DNA from: Deltaproteobacteria bacterium
GTDB taxonomy: Bacteria; Myxococcota; XYA12-FULL-58-9; JAUUZB01
Reading direction: 5' to 3'
NCBI GenBank assembly: GCA_030590185.1
Contig: JAUUZB010000150.1
Coordinates: 1 to 7,622 of the forward strand
DNA: 7,622 bases
The notes under the pieces are model-generated. The model was not told the origin of the DNA and ran no database searches. It was given only the letters and a program-made list of their open reading frames with translations. A program made the position numbers and the translations under genes. Of the stretch, positions 1-6,518 are shown in pieces (the first letter of the stretch is position 1; every line of letters starts with the position of its first letter).

Positions 1-29
1 CCTGACTAAACTTCGAGGGAGGCAGCAGC

Positions 30-752
30 GTGGCACTGGCGTTGGTAACTGGAGCGAGCCGCGGCATCGGTCGGGCCATCGCGCTCGTTCTCGCCCGGGA
101 TGGCTTTGACGTCATCCTCACCTTCCACCAGCGCGAGGCGGATGCCGAGGAGGTACGGACCGCGATCGAGCAGCGCGGCCAGCGGGCCTGGGTAGTCCAA
201 CTCGACGTGGCCGCGGGCGCCGCGGCTGAGGAGCAGGTCAAGGAACTGATCGCCACCCACGGCTGCCCCGATGCCCTGGTCAACAACGCCGGCATCACCA
301 AGGATGGCCTGCTCGCCTCCCTCGGCCGCGAGTCTTGGCAGACGGTCGTCGACACCAACCTCGGCGGGCTCTACACGGTGACCCGCCCGGTGATTCGTCA
401 GATGATCCGGCGCCGCTCGGGCCGGATCGTGAATCTGACCTCGGTGGTTGGCCAGCGCGGCAACCCGGGCCAGACGAGCTACGCCGCCACCAAGGCCGGC
501 ATCATCGGCTTCACCAAATCGCTGGCCCTCGAGGTCGCCAAGCGCGGCATCACCGTCAACGCGGTGGCACCGGGCTACGTCGAGACCGACATGATCGCGG
601 AGTTGCCCATCGAGACGGTCCTCCCGACGATCCCGATGCAACGCCTCGGCCAGCCCGAAGACATCGCGGGGGTGGTCGCCTTCCTGTGCTCCGGCGCCGC
701 GAGCTACATCACCGGCCAGGTGATCGGCGTCAACGGAGGGGTCTACACATGA
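30..752 (+). CDS. fabG: 3-oxoacyl-ACP reductase, FabG-type SDR
   Basis: This 240-residue short-chain dehydrogenase/reductase has the usual FabG length. It should reduce 3-oxoacyl-ACP to 3-hydroxyacyl-ACP with NADPH in the cytoplasm. The sequence shows the Rossmann motif TGASRGIG at residues 7-14, with Arg11 where FabG proteins contact the NADPH phosphate. It also shows NNAG at 85-88, Asn110, and the catalytic Ser138, Tyr151 and Lys155 (YAATK), ending with the typical GQVIGVNGG tail. The GTG start is chosen because the purine-rich ribosome binding site at 15-22 lies 7 bases upstream and the protein then begins right at the first beta strand. The stop codon overlaps the ketosynthase start (ATGA at 749-752), so the two are translationally coupled. 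The loop [16 protein letters not shown] and the short C-terminus also fit FabG paralogues of aryl-polyene-type clusters. Housekeeping versus specialised use cannot be decided here. Confidence 0.93.
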   Translation: MALALVTGASRGIGRAIALVLARDGFDVILTFHQREADAEEVRTAIEQRGQRAWVVQLDVAAGAAAEEQVKELIATHGCPDALVNNAGITKDGLLASLGRESWQTVVDTNLGGLYTVTRPVIRQMIRRRSGRIVNLTSVVGQRGNPGQTSYAATKAGIIGFTKSLALEVAKRGITVNAVAPGYVETDMIAELPIETVLPTIPMQRLGQPEDIAGVVAFLCSGAASYITGQVIGVNGGVYT

Positions 753-1981
753 GCGGCACCCGCGTGGTGATCACCGGCATGGGGGCGGTCTCCTGTCTCG
801 GATTGACGCTCGATGGGGTCAGCCGCTCCCTGCGCGCCGGCCGCTCGGCGATCGTGATCGATCCGGTGCGGGTAGAGATGGGCTTCCGCTCGCCGCTGAC
901 CGGTGCCATCGACCCGTCCTTCGACGTGCGCAACCTCGTCAACCGCAAGCAGGCCAAATCCATGGGGCAGCCGGCCCAGTACGCGGTCGGCGCCGCCATG
1001 GGCGCCCTCGAGCATGGCCGCCTCGAGCGCGACACCCTGCGCAGCCCGCGGGTCGGCGTGATCATCGGCAACGACTCCTGCACCCAGCCCGCCGTGGAGG
1101 CGGCCGACATCCTGCGCGATCAGGGTGAAACTCGCTACATCGGCTCCGGCCGCATTCTGCAGGTGATGAACTCCACGGTCACCATGAACCTCGCGACCCT
1201 GTTTGGCATCCAGGGCGCTTCCTGGACCGTGAGCGGCGCCTGCGCCTCGGGCGCCCACGCCATCGGGCAGGCCTTCAGTCTGATCAAGAGCGGGCTCCAG
1301 GACCTAGTCCTGTGCGGCGGCGCCCAGGAGATCAACTGGGAGACCATGTGCTCCTTCGACGCCCTCGGTGCCTTTGCCAAGCTCGGTGACGATCCGGCCT
1401 CGGCCTGCCGACCCTTTGACGCCGACCGCACGGGGTTGGTCCCCTCGGGCGGGGCCGCGGTGTTGATCATCGAGTCTCTCGACCACGCCCGGGCCCGCGA
1501 CGCGGAGATCCTCGCTGAGGTCCTCGCCTACGCCTTCTCCACCGACGGCGATCACGTCACCCAGCCGAACGGCATCGGCGCACGGCGGGCGATCTCGGCT
1601 TGTCTCGAACAGGCGAAGCACGGGATCAGCGAGCTCGAGTACATCAACGCCCACGCCACCGGCACGCCGGTCGGCGACGTGGTGGAGGGGGAGGCGATCC
1701 TCGAGCTCGGCGGCGGGAGCTCGCCGCCAATCTCGAGCACCAAGTCGATGACCGGCCACGAGTGCTGGATGGCGGGCACCTCGGAGGTCATCTATTCGCT
1801 CCTCATGATGCGCGACGGCTTCATCGCGCCGAGCATCAATGTCACCAAGATCGATCCCGCCTTGGGGGCGCTCGATCTGGTGACCGAGACCCGTGACACG
1901 CGACCTCGCCTGATCCTCTCCACCTCCTTCGGCTTTGGCGGCACCAACGCCACCCTGCTGCTCGAAGCCTTCGAACCCTGA
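749..1981 (+). CDS. fabB: beta-ketoacyl-ACP synthase, FabB (KAS I) type
   Basis: This 410-residue condensing enzyme of the thiolase fold should join an acyl chain to malonyl-ACP with decarboxylation. The catalytic set is complete: Cys165 in SGACASGAH, His302 in [11 protein letters not shown], Lys332 and His337 in STKSMTGHE, and the glycine-rich GFGGTN at 395-400. These match, with small offsets, Cys163, His298, Lys328 and His333 of E. coli FabB. The segment after His337, with [15 protein letters not shown], also follows FabB rather than FabF. The odd spot is the loop right after His337, which reads ECWMAG where FabB has SLGAAG. The ATG at 749 is preceded by a GGAGGGG ribosome binding site at 735-741 and overlaps the fabG stop, so the pair forms one operon. 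A longer open frame to 335 is only read-through in fabG. The acyl substrate is unknown. Confidence 0.92.
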   Translation: MSGTRVVITGMGAVSCLGLTLDGVSRSLRAGRSAIVIDPVRVEMGFRSPLTGAIDPSFDVRNLVNRKQAKSMGQPAQYAVGAAMGALEHGRLERDTLRSPRVGVIIGNDSCTQPAVEAADILRDQGETRYIGSGRILQVMNSTVTMNLATLFGIQGASWTVSGACASGAHAIGQAFSLIKSGLQDLVLCGGAQEINWETMCSFDALGAFAKLGDDPASACRPFDADRTGLVPSGGAAVLIIESLDHARARDAEILAEVLAYAFSTDGDHVTQPNGIGARRAISACLEQAKHGISELEYINAHATGTPVGDVVEGEAILELGGGSSPPISSTKSMTGHECWMAGTSEVIYSLLMMRDGFIAPSINVTKIDPALGALDLVTETRDTRPRLILSTSFGFGGTNATLLLEAFEP

Positions 1982-2037
1982 CCTTCCGGCCGGCCCCCTC
2001 GGTTGATCTGGCGATCGCCGCGTGGTTTTGTCACGCC

Positions 2038-2295
2038 ATGGCGCACACCCGCGAAGCGATCATCGAGAAGGTCAACGAGATCCTGGTAGCTGAGTTCGAG
2101 GTTGAGCCGGACAGCCTCACCCCGGAGGCCCACCTCAATGACGACCTCGACCTCGATTCCCTAGACGCAGTGGACATGATCGTCGCCCTCGAGAAGAGCC
2201 TCGGGGTTCGTTTCGACGAAGAGGAGGCGCGCAAGCTCGATACCGTGGGCGCGCTCTACGATTTCGTCGAGCGAGCCGCGGCAGGCGTGGCCTAG
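2038..2295 (+). CDS. acyl carrier protein
   Basis: This is an 85-residue acidic, helical protein of normal ACP length. The phosphopantetheine attachment serine is Ser41 in DLDLDSLDAVDM, the classic DSL motif at the start of helix II. Before it lies the loop PEAHLNDDL, and after it the helix VALEKSLGVRFDEEEARKL. It would carry the growing acyl chain for the ketosynthase and reductase encoded just upstream (56-base gap). The only plausible start is ATG 2038, yet no clear ribosome binding site precedes it, so translation may rely on coupling or an unstructured leader. The stop TAG (2293-2295) is interlocked with the stop of the opposing TPR gene. It lacks an AcpP symbol here because it may be a cluster-specific carrier rather than the housekeeping one. 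Confidence 0.92.
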   Translation: MAHTREAIIEKVNEILVAEFEVEPDSLTPEAHLNDDLDLDSLDAVDMIVALEKSLGVRFDEEEARKLDTVGALYDFVERAAAGVA

Positions 2296-2807
2296 GAGTG
2301 GACCTCGACCGTTTCGAGAATTCGGCTCCGCACCCGACGCACCCGCTCCCTGAGACGCTCCGCTTCCTCCCGGCGCCCCCCGCTGGCGATGGTCGTAACG
2401 AAGGCCTCGAGGCTATCGATGATGCCGGGGTCGTCGAGCTCCACGTCGTTCTCGAAAATGCCGAGGGCGTTGCGGAACAACGGCTCGGCCGCGGCCACAT
2501 CCCCGAGGTGCTGGTAAATCGCGGCCAGGTTCAGCAGCAGGGTGCCTATGGAGGGATGCTCCGGCCCGAGGATTTGACGCCAGGCACCGAGGGCCCGGGC
2601 GTAGACCGGGGCCGCCTGCTGGTAGGCACCGTTCTCGTGGTAGTGGACCGCCAGGTGATCGAGGGCGTTGGCGAGCTGGGCATCGGTGCCGGTGCGCTCG
2701 GCACGACTCAACGCGCGCAGCAGCTCCCGTTCCTGTAATTCGGTCATGTGAGGGCTATCGATCGTCCCAGCGCTTCTATCTTCGAGCTCCTGATTTATAC
2801 TCGACAT
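2292..2807 (-). CDS. small TPR-repeat protein
   Basis: This 171-residue protein is made mostly of tetratricopeptide repeats, helical hairpins used to bind other proteins. Three units are visible at about residues 45-78, 87-120 and 129-160. The motif LGPEHPSIGTLLLNLAAIYQ followed by HLGDVAAAEPLFRNALGIFE is typical of the kinesin-light-chain/TPR_12 subgroup. No signal peptide, membrane segment or enzyme domain is present, so it should be a cytoplasmic adaptor or the remnant of a larger TPR protein. The partner is unknown. The start at 2807 has only a weak purine stretch upstream. Met21 (codon at 2745-2747) is an alternative start but has no better ribosome binding site. The gene faces the ACP gene tail-to-tail with a 4-base overlap and is divergent from the glycosylase gene. 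Confidence 0.8.
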   Translation of the reverse strand: MSSINQELEDRSAGTIDSPHMTELQERELLRALSRAERTGTDAQLANALDHLAVHYHENGAYQQAAPVYARALGAWRQILGPEHPSIGTLLLNLAAIYQHLGDVAAAEPLFRNALGIFENDVELDDPGIIDSLEAFVTTIASGGRREEAERLRERVRRVRSRILETVEVHS

Positions 2808-2873
2808 GGCGCAACGCTTTCCAGGTGGATTCTCACCTCGCGCTCATCGCCGCCGACGGGATAGAGAGGTAGC

Positions 2874-3593
2874 GTGGAACCGCTCGCCATCAGCAAAGCC
2901 CTGTGTAGCGAGGTCGAGGCGCTTTGTTTCGCCCGGCCGGTCACCCACATCTACAACCCCCTCATCTACGCCAAACGATCGTTTCGGCAGTACATCCAAC
3001 GGTACGCCAAGGGCCGGCGTTCAGTCCTGCTGCTCGGCATGAACCCCGGGCCGTGGGGCATGGCGCAAACCGGAGTGCCCTTCGGCGAGGTCGCGGCGGT
3101 TCGCGACTGGCTCGGCATCGACGTGAAGGTGGACCGTCCGGCCAATGAGCACCCGAAGCGGCCCGTCTCCGGATTCGATTGCCAGCGCAGCGAGGTCAGC
3201 GGGGCCCGGTTGTGGGGGTGGGCCCGGTCGCGGTTCGGAACGCCAGCGCGGTTTTTTGATCGCTTTGTGGTCGTCAACTATTGCCCGCTGTCGTTCATGG
3301 AGGAGAGCGGCCGCAACCGCACGCCGGACAAACTGCCGGCCCGCGAGCGAGAGCCGTTATTCGCCGCCTGTGATCTCGCCCTGCGGCGATTGGTGGCCTA
3401 CCACCGAGCCGAGTGGGTGATCGGCATCGGCGCCTTTGCCGAGGCCCGCGCCCGGGTTGCCCTGGCCGAGAGCCCCGTGCGGATCGGTAGGGTCCTGCAT
3501 CCGAGTCCAGCGAGTCCACTGGCCAACCGTGGTTGGGCCGAACAGGTGGAGCAGCAGCTAGCGGCCCTCGACCCCTCTCTCGACCCGCGCTGA
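2874..3593 (+). CDS. smug1: SMUG1-like uracil-DNA glycosylase (UDG family 3)
   Basis: This 239-residue protein should remove uracil and related damaged pyrimidines from DNA, starting base-excision repair. Motif 1, GMNPGPWGMAQTGVPFGEV at residues 55-73, is almost identical to animal SMUG1. It contains Asn57 (human Asn85, which positions the water) and Phe70 (human Phe98, stacking on the base). EHPKRPV at 92-98 and SEVSGARLWGW at 106-116 follow. Asn135 in VNYCPLSF matches the uracil-reading human Asn163. Motif 2 is HPSPASPLANRGW at 209-221, with His209 as the second catalytic residue. The conserved SGRNRTP at 145-151 is also present. The GTG start at 2874 follows the ribosome binding site AGAGAGGT (2863-2870). 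The gene stands alone, divergent from the TPR gene and convergent with the Ntn-type gene. Family assignment is very firm; the exact lesion range is not readable from sequence. Confidence 0.94.
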   Translation: MEPLAISKALCSEVEALCFARPVTHIYNPLIYAKRSFRQYIQRYAKGRRSVLLLGMNPGPWGMAQTGVPFGEVAAVRDWLGIDVKVDRPANEHPKRPVSGFDCQRSEVSGARLWGWARSRFGTPARFFDRFVVVNYCPLSFMEESGRNRTPDKLPAREREPLFAACDLALRRLVAYHRAEWVIGIGAFAEARARVALAESPVRIGRVLHPSPASPLANRGWAEQVEQQLAALDPSLDPR

Positions 3594-3598
3594 ACCGC

Positions 3599-3633
3599 GC
3601 CGAGCCCCGTTGAGCGTAGCTTCAGGGCTCGGC
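3599..3633. terminator. inverted repeat between convergent genes, possible bidirectional terminator
   Basis: The 9-base arms GCCGAGCCC (3599-3607) and GGGCTCGGC (3625-3633) are perfect complements separated by 17 bases. The hairpin lies just after the glycosylase stop (3591-3593). On the other strand one arm encodes the final Ala-Glu-Pro of the Ntn-type gene, whose stop is at 3622-3624. The position between two converging genes suggests a shared transcript end. There is no T-run on either side, so it is not a standard intrinsic terminator. It could act with Rho or as a stabilising 3' hairpin. Confidence 0.4.
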
Positions 3634-5217
3634 CATGTCGTCGCGAATGAGGGTGGCCTGGTCCGGGTCCTCGGCGGGCGCCCGCAGCGCCTGGGCAAAG
3701 AAATCCAAAGCCCAGCGGGGCTCGCCCCGGGCCCGCGCCAGCAGGCCGCGCAGGTGCAAGGAGATCGGGTGATCGGCCAGGGGTGCGGTGCGGGTCAGGT
3801 GCTCCTCGGCGGCGGTGAGGTCGCCCCTCTCCAGGGCGGCGCGCGTGTCGGCCCACGCCTGGCGTGCATCGAATAGCTGTGCGGCATAGGCGCGCAGGGG
3901 ATCGGCGGGCAGGCTCGCCTCCACCACGTAGGCCCGCTCGAGCTCCTCGGGCCGATCCGCGGCGAGTAGGCCCGCGACGTCGTAGGCCAGGAACTCGCCT
4001 AGGGTGTGCGGCCCAGTGGAGAGCCACAGGCGACCGGCCGTTGGATCGATCACGATCGCGTGGGCGGCGTGAAGGGCGTCGAGGGCATGGGCATGGCCGA
4101 GGGGCAGGGTGCGCCCGTCAGCGGCGCGCCGGTCCCGCAACAAGGTCACCAGATCGCCCGGGCCGACCTTGGCCTCTGGACCGAATGCCCCGAACACCTG
4201 GCGCAGCCGGCGTTGGCGCTGCACCGCTGGCGACAGGCGCCGGTACTCGGGCTCGATCGCGTCCGGCACCCCAGGCCCGGCGTTGGCGCCCAGTAGACCA
4301 CCCTCGCTCTTGCTACGGGCCGAGGGGCTCAACCGTAGGAGGGCGGCGCGTCCGGAGCGATCCGCGACCGCGGCCAGCCAGGATCCCGAGAGATCTGCCT
4401 CGGTCAACGCGGTCACTGCCTCGTCGACGTTGCGCGCCGACTCCAGGATGCGGCGGGCGATCACCGGTGGGGGCAGCCCTCGGCCGCGCCGGTCCGGTGA
4501 TCCGCTCGGGCTGACCACAATCGCCAGTCCGTGGACGTTGATGCCGGAGACGACGCCGATGAGCCCGGTCGGTGAGACGGAAACGAAGGCGTAGCCGGCG
4601 CGCGGCTCGACCACCGCGAGCACGGGACGTTGCCCCGGGCCCACCGGATTCGGCAGGTCGAGGCTGTGCGCGAGGAAGGCGTGTCCACCGGCACCGCGAT
4701 CGCCGCCCACCGCGAAGATTGGCCCGGCCGCGGCGCGGCGTTCCCCGGGTTGCGGAGTGACCTGGCCGGCAACGGTCCCGACGTAGTCGCAGTTGGGAGC
4801 CCTGGTCTCCCTGCGGCCGAGCCGGTTGGCGTTGCCGTGGCAAACGCCGAGCAGCTCCAGGCGCTCGGCGGGTGACAGCCGCCCGTCGAGGTCTGGATCC
4901 CGCGGCTCGGCAGGCTCGTGCCCCGATGCCATGCGCTCGTCGAGGTCCGCGAGCAGCCGGGCGCGATGAAGACCGATGGCGTACGGCTCACCGCGCAGGC
5001 TGACGATGCGGTGCCTACCACGCTCGGCGCGGAAACCGCTGCCCGCGATCACCTCCGGCGCCGTGGGCGGGGTGGTGCGACTGACCACGTCCCAAGCGAA
5101 CGCCAACGCGGCCACCACGGTCAGGGTCGCGCAAGCGGTGCCGACGGGCGGGGCTCTCGTGGTGCGTCTATTGATCGTCTCGTCTCGGGTCGTCGGCTGC
5201 TGCTCGATTCGTATCAC
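3622..5217 (-). CDS. membrane-anchored AAT/C45-type Ntn-hydrolase-fold protein with TPR-like tail
   Basis: This 531-residue protein begins with a basic stretch and a hydrophobic segment at about 26-46, a signal anchor or signal peptide placing the rest outside the cytoplasm. The body resembles the acyl-CoA:6-aminopenicillanate acyltransferase / C45 peptidase family. LRGEPYAIGLHRARLL (74-89) is the family opening, and FAVGGDRGAGGHAFLAHSLDLP (168-189) matches the usual strand pair ending at Asp187. TGLIGVVSGINVHGLAIVVS (217-236) holds the oxyanion-type Asn227, and GANAG (310-314) gives Asn312. AIVIDPTAGRLWLSTGP (387-403) is the typical late strand pair. Members are self-cleaving acyltransferases or amide hydrolases. 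The aligned nucleophile position, however, appears to be Gly165, and the nearest cysteine is Cys143. Residues about 453-512 form two TPR-like helical hairpins. The GTG start has GGGGGA 7 bases upstream. Activity and substrate are unknown. Confidence 0.72.
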   Translation of the reverse strand: MIRIEQQPTTRDETINRRTTRAPPVGTACATLTVVAALAFAWDVVSRTTPPTAPEVIAGSGFRAERGRHRIVSLRGEPYAIGLHRARLLADLDERMASGHEPAEPRDPDLDGRLSPAERLELLGVCHGNANRLGRRETRAPNCDYVGTVAGQVTPQPGERRAAAGPIFAVGGDRGAGGHAFLAHSLDLPNPVGPGQRPVLAVVEPRAGYAFVSVSPTGLIGVVSGINVHGLAIVVSPSGSPDRRGRGLPPPVIARRILESARNVDEAVTALTEADLSGSWLAAVADRSGRAALLRLSPSARSKSEGGLLGANAGPGVPDAIEPEYRRLSPAVQRQRRLRQVFGAFGPEAKVGPGDLVTLLRDRRAADGRTLPLGHAHALDALHAAHAIVIDPTAGRLWLSTGPHTLGEFLAYDVAGLLAADRPEELERAYVVEASLPADPLRAYAAQLFDARQAWADTRAALERGDLTAAEEHLTRTAPLADHPISLHLRGLLARARGEPRWALDFFAQALRAPAEDPDQATLIRDDMAEP

Positions 5218-5307
5218 CCGTAAGTCCCCCGACGCGCAAGGACCACTCCGCTAACCGCAGCGCGATCGCCTTTTTTGTTCCCCGGCTTTACGCGACAATG
5301 CCGAACC

Positions 5308-6228
5308 GTGCCTTCGAACATCGATCCCCTGCTCGCCATCGTCGGCGCCACCGCCTCCGGAAAAACCGCTCTGGCAATCGCGGTGGCCGAGCGCTGCGCC
5401 GGCGAGATCGTCGGCTGCGACTCGGTGCAGGTATACCGTGGCTTCGACGTCGGCGCGGCCAAGCCCACGGCGGAGGAGCAGGCCCGGGCGCCGCACCACC
5501 TGGTCGATGTGGTCGACTGGGATGAGCCGTTCGATGCGGCGAGGTACGTGGATCTGGCCGAGGCCACCATCGCGCAGATCGTGAATCGGGGTGGTCGGCC
5601 GATTCTGTGCGGCGGCACCGGCCTGTACCTGCGCGCCCTGCGGTTCGGATTGGTCGACGTGCCACCGGCGGATCCCGCCCTGCGGGAGTCCCTCGAGCAG
5701 AGTGAGGCGGCCGCCCCGGGGAGCCTCTTTGCACGCCTCCGGGCGGAGGACCCGCAGAGCGCCGCCGTCATCGATCCCCACAACCGGGTGCAAGTGATCC
5801 GCGCCCTGGAGATCCTGGAGCTGACCGGGGAGCCGGCCAGCGCCTTGCGTGCCCGACACGGCTTCACCCGTGAGCTGGTCCCCATGCGGGTGGTGCTGCT
5901 CCTCAGGGGACGCGATCAGCTACGCGAGAGGATCGCGACGCGCAGTCGGGCGATGCTCGAGGCCGGCCTGCTCGATGAGGTCGAGGCTCTGCTCGCCGCC
6001 GGGGTGACCCCCGACTGTCGCCCCCTGCGATCGGTCGGCTACCGCGAGGCCTGCGCGGTGGTCCGCGGCGAGGAGTCGCGCCAGGGCTTGGCCGAGCGCA
6101 TCGCAATCAGCACCTGGCACTACGCCAAGCGGCAGCTCACCTGGTTCCGCAAGGAACGAGACGTTGAGAGTTTAGAGCTCCGCGACGACGAAGGCCTCGA
6201 GGAGTTGGTTGTCGCTCTCACGCCGTGA
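5308..6228 (+). CDS. miaA: tRNA dimethylallyltransferase MiaA
   Basis: This 306-residue enzyme, of normal MiaA length, transfers a dimethylallyl group to N6 of adenosine 37 in tRNAs that read codons starting with U. It supports accurate decoding and is the first step toward ms2i6A. Visible motifs are the P-loop GATASGKT at 13-20, DSVQVYRGFDVGAAKP at 38-53, and GGTGLYLRALRFG at 102-114. NRVQVIRALEIL at 159-170, LRSVGYREA at 240-248, and the C-terminal WHYAKRQLTWFRKE at 270-283 follow. The start is set at GTG 5308 because it lies close before the first strand. A TTG at 5275 in the same frame would add 11 unconserved residues. No ribosome binding site precedes the GTG, so the start is the least certain part. 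It is divergent from the Ntn-type gene across a 90-base gap and convergent with the small gene at 6275. Confidence 0.95.
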   Translation: MPSNIDPLLAIVGATASGKTALAIAVAERCAGEIVGCDSVQVYRGFDVGAAKPTAEEQARAPHHLVDVVDWDEPFDAARYVDLAEATIAQIVNRGGRPILCGGTGLYLRALRFGLVDVPPADPALRESLEQSEAAAPGSLFARLRAEDPQSAAVIDPHNRVQVIRALEILELTGEPASALRARHGFTRELVPMRVVLLLRGRDQLRERIATRSRAMLEAGLLDEVEALLAAGVTPDCRPLRSVGYREACAVVRGEESRQGLAERIAISTWHYAKRQLTWFRKERDVESLELRDDEGLEELVVALTP

Positions 6229-6274
6229 GTCAAACGGTGTCCGGTCAAGGAATTCGAAAAAGATTGGGTCCGAG

Positions 6275-6508
6275 TCAGCCCACGCTCGACCCGGACATAA
6301 TCAGCTGCACGGCGACGGCGGATACCACCACGCTGATCATCCCACCCTGCTGCTTGAGCTGACCACAGATCTGCCGGAACTCGGATTTTGGATAACCGGG
6401 CTTCAGGGGAAGGCCGAGGGTCGTGACCGCCTCCGCCACTAGCTCTCGAGCTCGCTCCATACCGACCAGTTGGCACACACCCTGTTGAAGCTCATTGATG
6501 GGAATCAT
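6275..6508 (-). CDS. small helical protein of unknown function
   Basis: This 77-residue protein was not recognised. Three likely helices are visible: about 14-31 (LVGMERARELVAEAVTTLGL), 41-53 (KSEFRQICGQLKQQ) and 56-71, a strongly hydrophobic run (GMISVVVSAVAVQLIM). The last could be a buried core helix or a short membrane segment. Cys12 and Cys48 are the only cysteines, and no catalytic motif is apparent. ATG 6508 is preferred because AAGGGG (6517-6522 on the reverse strand) sits 8 bases upstream. The in-frame GTG at 6517 overlaps that site and would be too close to it. The gene follows the cysteine-rich gene on the same strand after 115 bases and converges on miaA. Its structured leader suggests regulated translation. 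The real-gene call rests on the ribosome binding site, an uninterrupted frame and protein-like composition. Confidence 0.65.
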   Translation of the reverse strand: MIPINELQQGVCQLVGMERARELVAEAVTTLGLPLKPGYPKSEFRQICGQLKQQGGMISVVVSAVAVQLIMSGSSVG

Positions 6509-6518
6509 GGTGTACACC
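6509..6518. promoter_or_regulatory. 10-base perfect palindrome before the small gene start
   Basis: GGTGTACACC is self-complementary over all 10 bases and ends directly at the ATG of the small gene. It overlaps the end of the ribosome binding site. It could be an operator half or simply part of the leader RNA fold, where bases 6514-6518 also pair with 6583-6587. Chance occurrence cannot be excluded. Confidence 0.25.

Noticed and set aside
1..29. End of an upstream gene (TGA at 3-5 or TAA at 7-9)
   Set aside because: Too few bases to tell whether either is a real stop codon.
6..641. Long open frame opposite fabG
   Set aside because: It mirrors the fabG coding frame, has low-complexity Arg/Gly/Ala composition and no ribosome binding site; the + strand protein has complete SDR motifs.
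335..748. N-terminal extension of the ketosynthase frame
   Set aside because: It lies wholly inside fabG in another frame and has Arg/Pro/His-rich shadow composition; the ketosynthase fold begins at ATG 749 with a good ribosome binding site.
2773..2801. Possible -10 TATACT (2796-2801) for the glycosylase gene
   Set aside because: The matching -35 region (2773-2778) is poor and the sequence lies inside the start of the TPR gene; too weak to call.
3398..4514. Long frames at 3398-4027 (-) and 3864-4514 (+) over the glycosylase and Ntn-type genes
   Set aside because: Both have the Arg/Gly/Pro-rich composition of shadows in GC-rich DNA and carry no domain motif.
2011..5269. GCGATCGC octamers at 2011-2018, 4696-4703 and 5262-5269, like cyanobacterial HIP1
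   Set aside because: Only three copies, in a GC-rich genome whose gene content is not cyanobacterial; no iterated pattern.
5262..5276. GCGATCGC followed by six T, like an intrinsic terminator
   Set aside because: The palindrome has no loop to form a stable hairpin, and no + strand gene ends upstream of it.
6239..6298. TGTCCGG / CCGGACA inverted repeat between miaA and the small gene
   Set aside because: Only 7 bases with arms more than 40 bases apart and no T-run; weak as a terminator.
6515..6517. GTG as start of the small gene
   Set aside because: It overlaps the ribosome binding site; ATG 6508 has correct spacing.
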